Source: Prevotellaceae bacterium UBA5903
GTDB lineage: Bacteria > Bacteroidota > Bacteroidia > Bacteroidales > Bacteroidaceae
Direction: 5' to 3'
DNA: 28,351 nucleotides
Assembly: GCA_002431845.1 (NCBI GenBank)
Contig: DJEH01000083.1
Span: 1-28,351, forward strand
Shown here: positions 25,171 through 28,351 of the stretch, piece after piece
Numbering within the stretch: position 1 is the stretch's first letter
Layout: each line of letters begins with the position of its first letter
Position numbers and translations under genes: made by a program
Notes under the pieces: generated by a model
What the model was told of the DNA's origin: nothing
What the model saw: only the letters and a program-made list of their open reading frames with translations
Databases searched by the model: none

Positions 25171-25634
25171 TATTCCACTTTATCTTCTTTTTCGCTCCAT
25201 GCTTCAAAAGGAGCAAGCGCCTCGTTGTGCATCATCTCCTCGGTGGGTAGTTTGCGTTCGTGTATAGGCAAGGGCAGTTCTTTATAGATAAAAGCATCGT
25301 CAAAGCCCACTGCTGCTGCATCGTTTTTAGTGCCAGCAAAGTAAAGATGGTCAAGGTGCGCCCAGTAGATAGCCCCTAAGCACATGGGACAAGGCTCGCA
25401 CGAAGAGTAAATGTCGCAGCCCGCAAGGTCAAATGTTTGCAAGCGTTCGGCAGCCTTACGTATGGCTTGCACCTCGGCATGTGCCGTAGGGTCGTGTTGG
25501 GCTGTAACGCGGTTTACGCCTTCGGCAATGATTTCGTTGCCACGTGTAATAACCGCCCCAAATGGTCCTCCACCATTCTTAACGTTCTCCACAGCCAGGG
25601 CTATGGCGCGTCGCATAAAAGTTTCTTTATCCAT
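25167..25634 (-). CDS. guaD: Guanine deaminase (short, CDA-fold type)
   Basis: A 155-residue cytidine-deaminase-fold enzyme resembling B. subtilis GuaD in length and sequence. Zinc ligands are His52 in the HAE motif and Cys82 and Cys85 in PCPMC, with Glu54 as the proton shuttle. GGPFGAVI near the start, DPTAHAEVQAIR, SSCEPCPMCLGAIYWA, GFDDAFIYKEL and the C-terminal KVEY are all typical. The tRNA adenosine deaminase TadA is related, but the Tyr-ended tail and the FDDAFIYKE segment favour guanine deamination to xanthine. It has its own promoter on the minus strand. Confidence 0.87.
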   Translation of the reverse strand: MDKETFMRRAIALAVENVKNGGGPFGAVITRGNEIIAEGVNRVTAQHDPTAHAEVQAIRKAAERLQTFDLAGCDIYSSCEPCPMCLGAIYWAHLDHLYFAGTKNDAAAVGFDDAFIYKELPLPIHERKLPTEEMMHNEALAPFEAWSEKEDKVEY

Positions 25635-25671
25635 GAATTTATAGTTTTCGATTGTTTGAATTTTGTAATGA

Positions 25672-25702
25672 CAAAGTTACATAACAAGTTCTTTTATGCA
25701 AA
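25672..25702 (-). promoter_or_regulatory. Promoter of guaD
   Basis: On the minus strand, TTTG (25702-25699), a 19-bp gap and TAACTTTG (25679-25672) match the consensus in both parts. The start codon is 37 bp downstream. Confidence 0.75.
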
Positions 25703-25770
25703 AGCCTTTACTTACTTTATAATTTAGTCCCACTCGTTTTAATATTCTTTAAAATTTAACTTCTAATTAG

Positions 25771-25801
25771 TTGAAAAGTTAGTTATAACTCTCTATCTTT
25801 G
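25771..25801 (+). promoter_or_regulatory. Promoter of the secreted chitobiase-repeat protein
   Basis: TTG at 25771-25773, 20-bp gap, and TATCTTTG at 25794-25801. The leader to the start codon would be about 80 nt and is AT-rich. It is divergent from the guaD promoter, about 70 bp away. Confidence 0.75.
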
Positions 25802-25888
25802 CATTGAAAATAAAGGGAAAAGAAGATTAAACTATTCTGAGAACAAAGAATTTACAGAATATAATAACTAAAAAACATTATAAATATT

Positions 25889-28006
25889 ATGCTTATGAGA
25901 ACTTATTACAAATCTCTCAAGTCGCTCCTCGTCATGCTCGTTCTGTGCATGGTAGGAACGCTAAGTGCATGGGCTGACTCGTACACTTATACGGCTAAAT
26001 TAGCAGATTTTCAAAAGAGTTCATCCTTCTCTTTCACAGATGGAGATGTTACTTGGAGTGCAACAGAAGAAGGACTAACAAATGGTTTGTCGTCTCAAGA
26101 TAAAGGTTCAACTGTTCAGATTGGTAGTTCAAAAAGTACTCTTCCATCAACTCTAACTCTTTCAACAAGCAGTATTAAAGGTAGTATTACCTCTATTATT
26201 GTAGAAACATGTCTAAGTGGTTCAAACGCTTCATTCTCTTTAACTTCTACTGTTGGTGGTGTAAATATAGGTGAGCAAACAGTTACAAGTAATAGTATAA
26301 ATACTTATACTTTTACACCAAGTTCTTCTGCAGAAGGAGAAGTAGTTATCAAATGGGAAAATATAGGAACAAAGAAAACTGGTATAAAGATCAAATCTAT
26401 TACCATCAATTACACCACTTCCTCAGACCCAACTATGGTAGTTGCACCTGTCTTTAGTGCTGATAGCAAGAGTTTCTCTGATAAGTTCGATCTTACCCTT
26501 ACTAAGGGCACAAATGCAGAGATGATACTCTATACAACAGATGGCACAGAACCCTCGTATGAGAAAGCAGTAGGCGAAGAATACACAGCACCTATCAGCA
26601 TTACTCACACCACAACAGTTAAGGCAATTGCCGTATCAAACGAAGGCAAGGAGAGCGAAGTAGTTAGTAAGACCTATACGCTTGCACTCCCTGCACCCGA
26701 ATTGAGCGTAAACACCAAGAACTTTACTGAGGCATTTGATGTAACTGTCTCTACTACTGCCACTGCCGCTGAGGGCATTCTTTACACACTTGATGGCACA
26801 ACTCCAAGTTGGGAAAACAATTCTACTGAGATCTATGAGGATGCTATCAACATTTCTGCTACCACAACTTTAAAGGCTGTATCTTACACTCAAAATGGTA
26901 GCGACTATGAATATAGTCCTGTTGCAACAGCTACTTATACATTGTCTGAACCTTCTTCAGTGATTTGGAGCGAAGACTTTAGTAGCTTTAAAGCTGATGA
27001 TGTTCCTACAGAAGGTGAAAATGCAACTTATGAGTGCGTGAATGGTGCAAAACTAACAAAGATTTATGAAGGTAACGTGGCAGGCGGAACGTCTCCAGAA
27101 CTTTTGATAAATAAAAAAGGTGGATCTTTCTCTGCTACAATCAATGATCTTAAGGGTTGTCAAAATGGAGTACTACTTACATTTAAGACGAATAGGGAAG
27201 AAAATGGTAATTTTATAGTGACTATTGATAAAGCTACTCAACTTTCAATGGATATAACTAATAATGATAATGATTATATTTATACTTACGTATTTGCATT
27301 GAACGAAGAGACTACTTCGCTTGTTGTTAAATTTAATAACACAACAGGTGATAATTATCGTATTGACGACATCGAACTCTCAAAATACGAGAATATCAGC
27401 AGCTTTAACATTACCGAAGCAGGCTATGCAACTTACTACACTTCTGATGCCTATGCAATGCCTACAGGCGTAACAGGTTACACTATCACCGACAACAATG
27501 GTAGCGAACTCACAATGAAGGAAGCATACACTGAAGGCGCAGTTGTTCCTGCACAAACAGCACTTGTATTGAAAGGCGAGGCAGGCAAATATAGCTACTT
27601 GCCAACAACTTCAGACGAGACTGCTCCAGCCGAGAACAAGCTCCATGGTTCTGACGAAGCAACCGAAACTCACGTAGAGGGTACAAACATTAAGTACTAC
27701 AAGCTCTCTTACGATAACAATAATGCCAACCTTGGTTTCTATTGGGGCGCAGCAGATGGTGCAGCCTTTACTAATGCAGCACACAAGGCTTACCTCGCAC
27801 TCGAGGGCACTACATTGCTCAGCCAAAAGCGCGGCTTCTCATTCAACGAATTGATGAATGGCATCACCACTTCTATCAGCCAAGCAAATGCAGCAAATGT
27901 AGCTAAGCAAAGCATTTTCGACATCAATGGTCGCCGTGTAAACAGTTTGAATGGCGCAGCCAAGGGCATTTACATTGTAAATGGTCAAAAGGTGTTGGTA
28001 AAGTAA
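25889..28006 (+). CDS. Secreted multidomain protein, chitobiase-type repeats, type IX sorting tail
   Basis: A 705-residue secreted protein. The signal peptide (hydrophobic 12-27) is cut after AWA (29). A Ser/Thr-rich beta domain (about 30-175) follows. Two chitobiase C-terminal-like repeats come next (about 185-265 and 268-355), each with an ILYT-x-DGT-x-PS core and a TTT-(V/L)-KA strand. A beta-sandwich of the binding-module kind (about 358-498) ends in YRIDDIELSK, and another beta domain runs at about 501-660. The last 40 residues (FDINGRRVNSL...KGIYIVNGQKVLVK) match a type A type IX sorting signal. No catalytic motif is seen, so it is more likely an adhesin or binding protein. ATG 25895 is an alternative start. 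A tiny peptide gene follows 34 bp later. Confidence 0.85.
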   Translation: MLMRTYYKSLKSLLVMLVLCMVGTLSAWADSYTYTAKLADFQKSSSFSFTDGDVTWSATEEGLTNGLSSQDKGSTVQIGSSKSTLPSTLTLSTSSIKGSITSIIVETCLSGSNASFSLTSTVGGVNIGEQTVTSNSINTYTFTPSSSAEGEVVIKWENIGTKKTGIKIKSITINYTTSSDPTMVVAPVFSADSKSFSDKFDLTLTKGTNAEMILYTTDGTEPSYEKAVGEEYTAPISITHTTTVKAIAVSNEGKESEVVSKTYTLALPAPELSVNTKNFTEAFDVTVSTTATAAEGILYTLDGTTPSWENNSTEIYEDAINISATTTLKAVSYTQNGSDYEYSPVATATYTLSEPSSVIWSEDFSSFKADDVPTEGENATYECVNGAKLTKIYEGNVAGGTSPELLINKKGGSFSATINDLKGCQNGVLLTFKTNREENGNFIVTIDKATQLSMDITNNDNDYIYTYVFALNEETTSLVVKFNNTTGDNYRIDDIELSKYENISSFNITEAGYATYYTSDAYAMPTGVTGYTITDNNGSELTMKEAYTEGAVVPAQTALVLKGEAGKYSYLPTTSDETAPAENKLHGSDEATETHVEGTNIKYYKLSYDNNNANLGFYWGAADGAAFTNAAHKAYLALEGTTLLSQKRGFSFNELMNGITTSISQANAANVAKQSIFDINGRRVNSLNGAAKGIYIVNGQKVLVK

Positions 28007-28040
28007 GTAATAACCCTATAAACACTATATCATTAACAAT

Positions 28041-28211
28041 ATGAAAAAGACATATATGGCCCCTATTGCACAACCCATTACAATTGCAGTAGAAGGCATG
28101 CTCGCAGCTTCTGGTCCATCACAAACTCACGAAGAATATTCAGAAGCCGACCAACTTTCAAATAAGAACACTGGTTGGGACAGCAGCCAATGGGCAAACG
28201 AAGAAGACTGA
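28041..28211 (+). CDS. Small acidic peptide, 56 residues, function unknown
   Basis: An open frame of 56 codons, 34 bp after the secreted protein and on the same strand. It starts MKKTYMAPIAQPITIAVEG, followed by a short MLAASG segment near residue 20-25. The C-terminal half is acidic and polar and has two Trp residues (46 and 51) before the end ANEED. Short peptides beginning MKKxYxxP with an L(L/I)AxS segment are common near secreted proteins in Prevotella-like genomes, to my recollection, but their function is unknown. The N-terminus is not a classical signal peptide. It could be a leader plus core of a modified or exported peptide. The start and stop, the position and the terminator right behind support a real gene. 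Confidence 0.65.
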   Translation: MKKTYMAPIAQPITIAVEGMLAASGPSQTHEEYSEADQLSNKNTGWDSSQWANEED

Positions 28212-28214
28212 TAA

Positions 28215-28235
28215 TGTTCACACCTAATGTGAACA
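28215..28235 (+). other. Short hairpin right after the small peptide gene
   Basis: TGTTCACA (28215-28222) and TGTGAACA (28228-28235) form an 8-bp perfect stem with a 5-nt loop, 3 bp after the stop codon. There is no T tract, so it is not a standard terminator. It might protect the mRNA end or be an operator. Confidence 0.6.
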
Positions 28236-28246
28236 CACTTTGATAC

Positions 28247-28296
28247 AACGAGGGAAGAACAACGATATTCATCGTTATCTCTTCCCTCGTTTTTTT
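28247..28296 (+). terminator. Intrinsic terminator of the secreted protein/peptide operon
   Basis: A 12-bp perfect outer stem (28247-28258 with 28280-28291) encloses a second stem AACGAT-ATTC-ATCGTT, and seven T follow (28290-28296). A strong end of transcription. Confidence 0.9.
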
Positions 28297-28306
28297 CTAT
28301 ATATGA

Positions 28307-28330
28307 TAAGTAGGTATTCAAAATTAATTT
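28307..28330 (+). repeat. Half-copy of the dispersed palindrome at the window end
   Basis: TAAGTAGGTATTCAAAATTA matches the left arm and centre of the palindromes at 4703 and 25131. After the central ATTAATTT the right arm is absent and different sequence follows. It sits 11 bp after a terminator. Confidence 0.65.
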
Positions 28331-28351
28331 ATATAGTCGTCCCTTAAAATC

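Overview
The window looks like a chromosomal segment of a Bacteroidetes/Bacteroidota bacterium, most likely a Prevotella-type member of the order Bacteroidales. The evidence is a complete porPKLMN (gldKLMN) type IX secretion operon, a long Bacteroidetes-type IspG, a frdCAB fumarate reductase/succinate dehydrogenase operon with a diheme cytochrome b, a short B. subtilis-like guanine deaminase, promoters of the Bacteroidetes TTTG-N19/20-TAnnTTTG type, and almost no Shine-Dalgarno sequences. Species cannot be named from sequence alone.

Left end (1-2175): a probable accessory module. A single AAA+/DUF4143 ATPase gene (478-1812) is preceded by three direct repeats with an exact 33-bp period, the last touching the start codon. 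The gene lies between two 70-bp near-identical copies (11-80 and 1880-1949) of a sequence with hairpin potential, each followed by its own, unrelated terminator hairpin.

2176-4693: a LemA-family membrane protein and a large companion membrane protein, probably co-transcribed, ending in a 40-bp perfect palindrome that recurs in the window.

4855-11666: the type IX secretion operon porP-porK-porL-porM-porN, with a canonical promoter in front and a terminator-like inverted repeat behind. It encodes the outer-membrane PorP/SprF protein, the PorK lipoprotein and PorN periplasmic ring proteins, and the PorL-PorM inner-membrane motor. PorL and PorN carry long low-complexity extensions.

11687-16113: pdxB (vitamin B6 synthesis), an unassigned outer-membrane beta-barrel candidate, and a 7TM-HD phosphohydrolase of the PgpH class (cyclic di-AMP hydrolysis), each apparently its own unit.

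16127-19921: the frdCAB operon for anaerobic fumarate respiration, bounded by a promoter and a strong terminator.

20218-25119: rpoN (sigma-54), a PAP2-like membrane protein, purE and ispG, all on the plus strand, tightly spaced and ended by a strong terminator. The mixture is housekeeping: alternative sigma factor, lipid phosphatase-like protein, purine and isoprenoid synthesis.

25167-28331: guaD on the minus strand, divergent from a secreted multidomain protein with two chitobiase-type repeats and a type IX sorting tail, so this locus probably supplies a client of the secretion machine encoded 15 kb away. Directly behind it is a 56-residue peptide gene with a leader-like N-terminus and an acidic, Trp-containing C-terminus. 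This peptide, the ATPase with its iteron-like repeats, the paired structured repeats, and the dispersed palindromes are the parts most worth follow-up.
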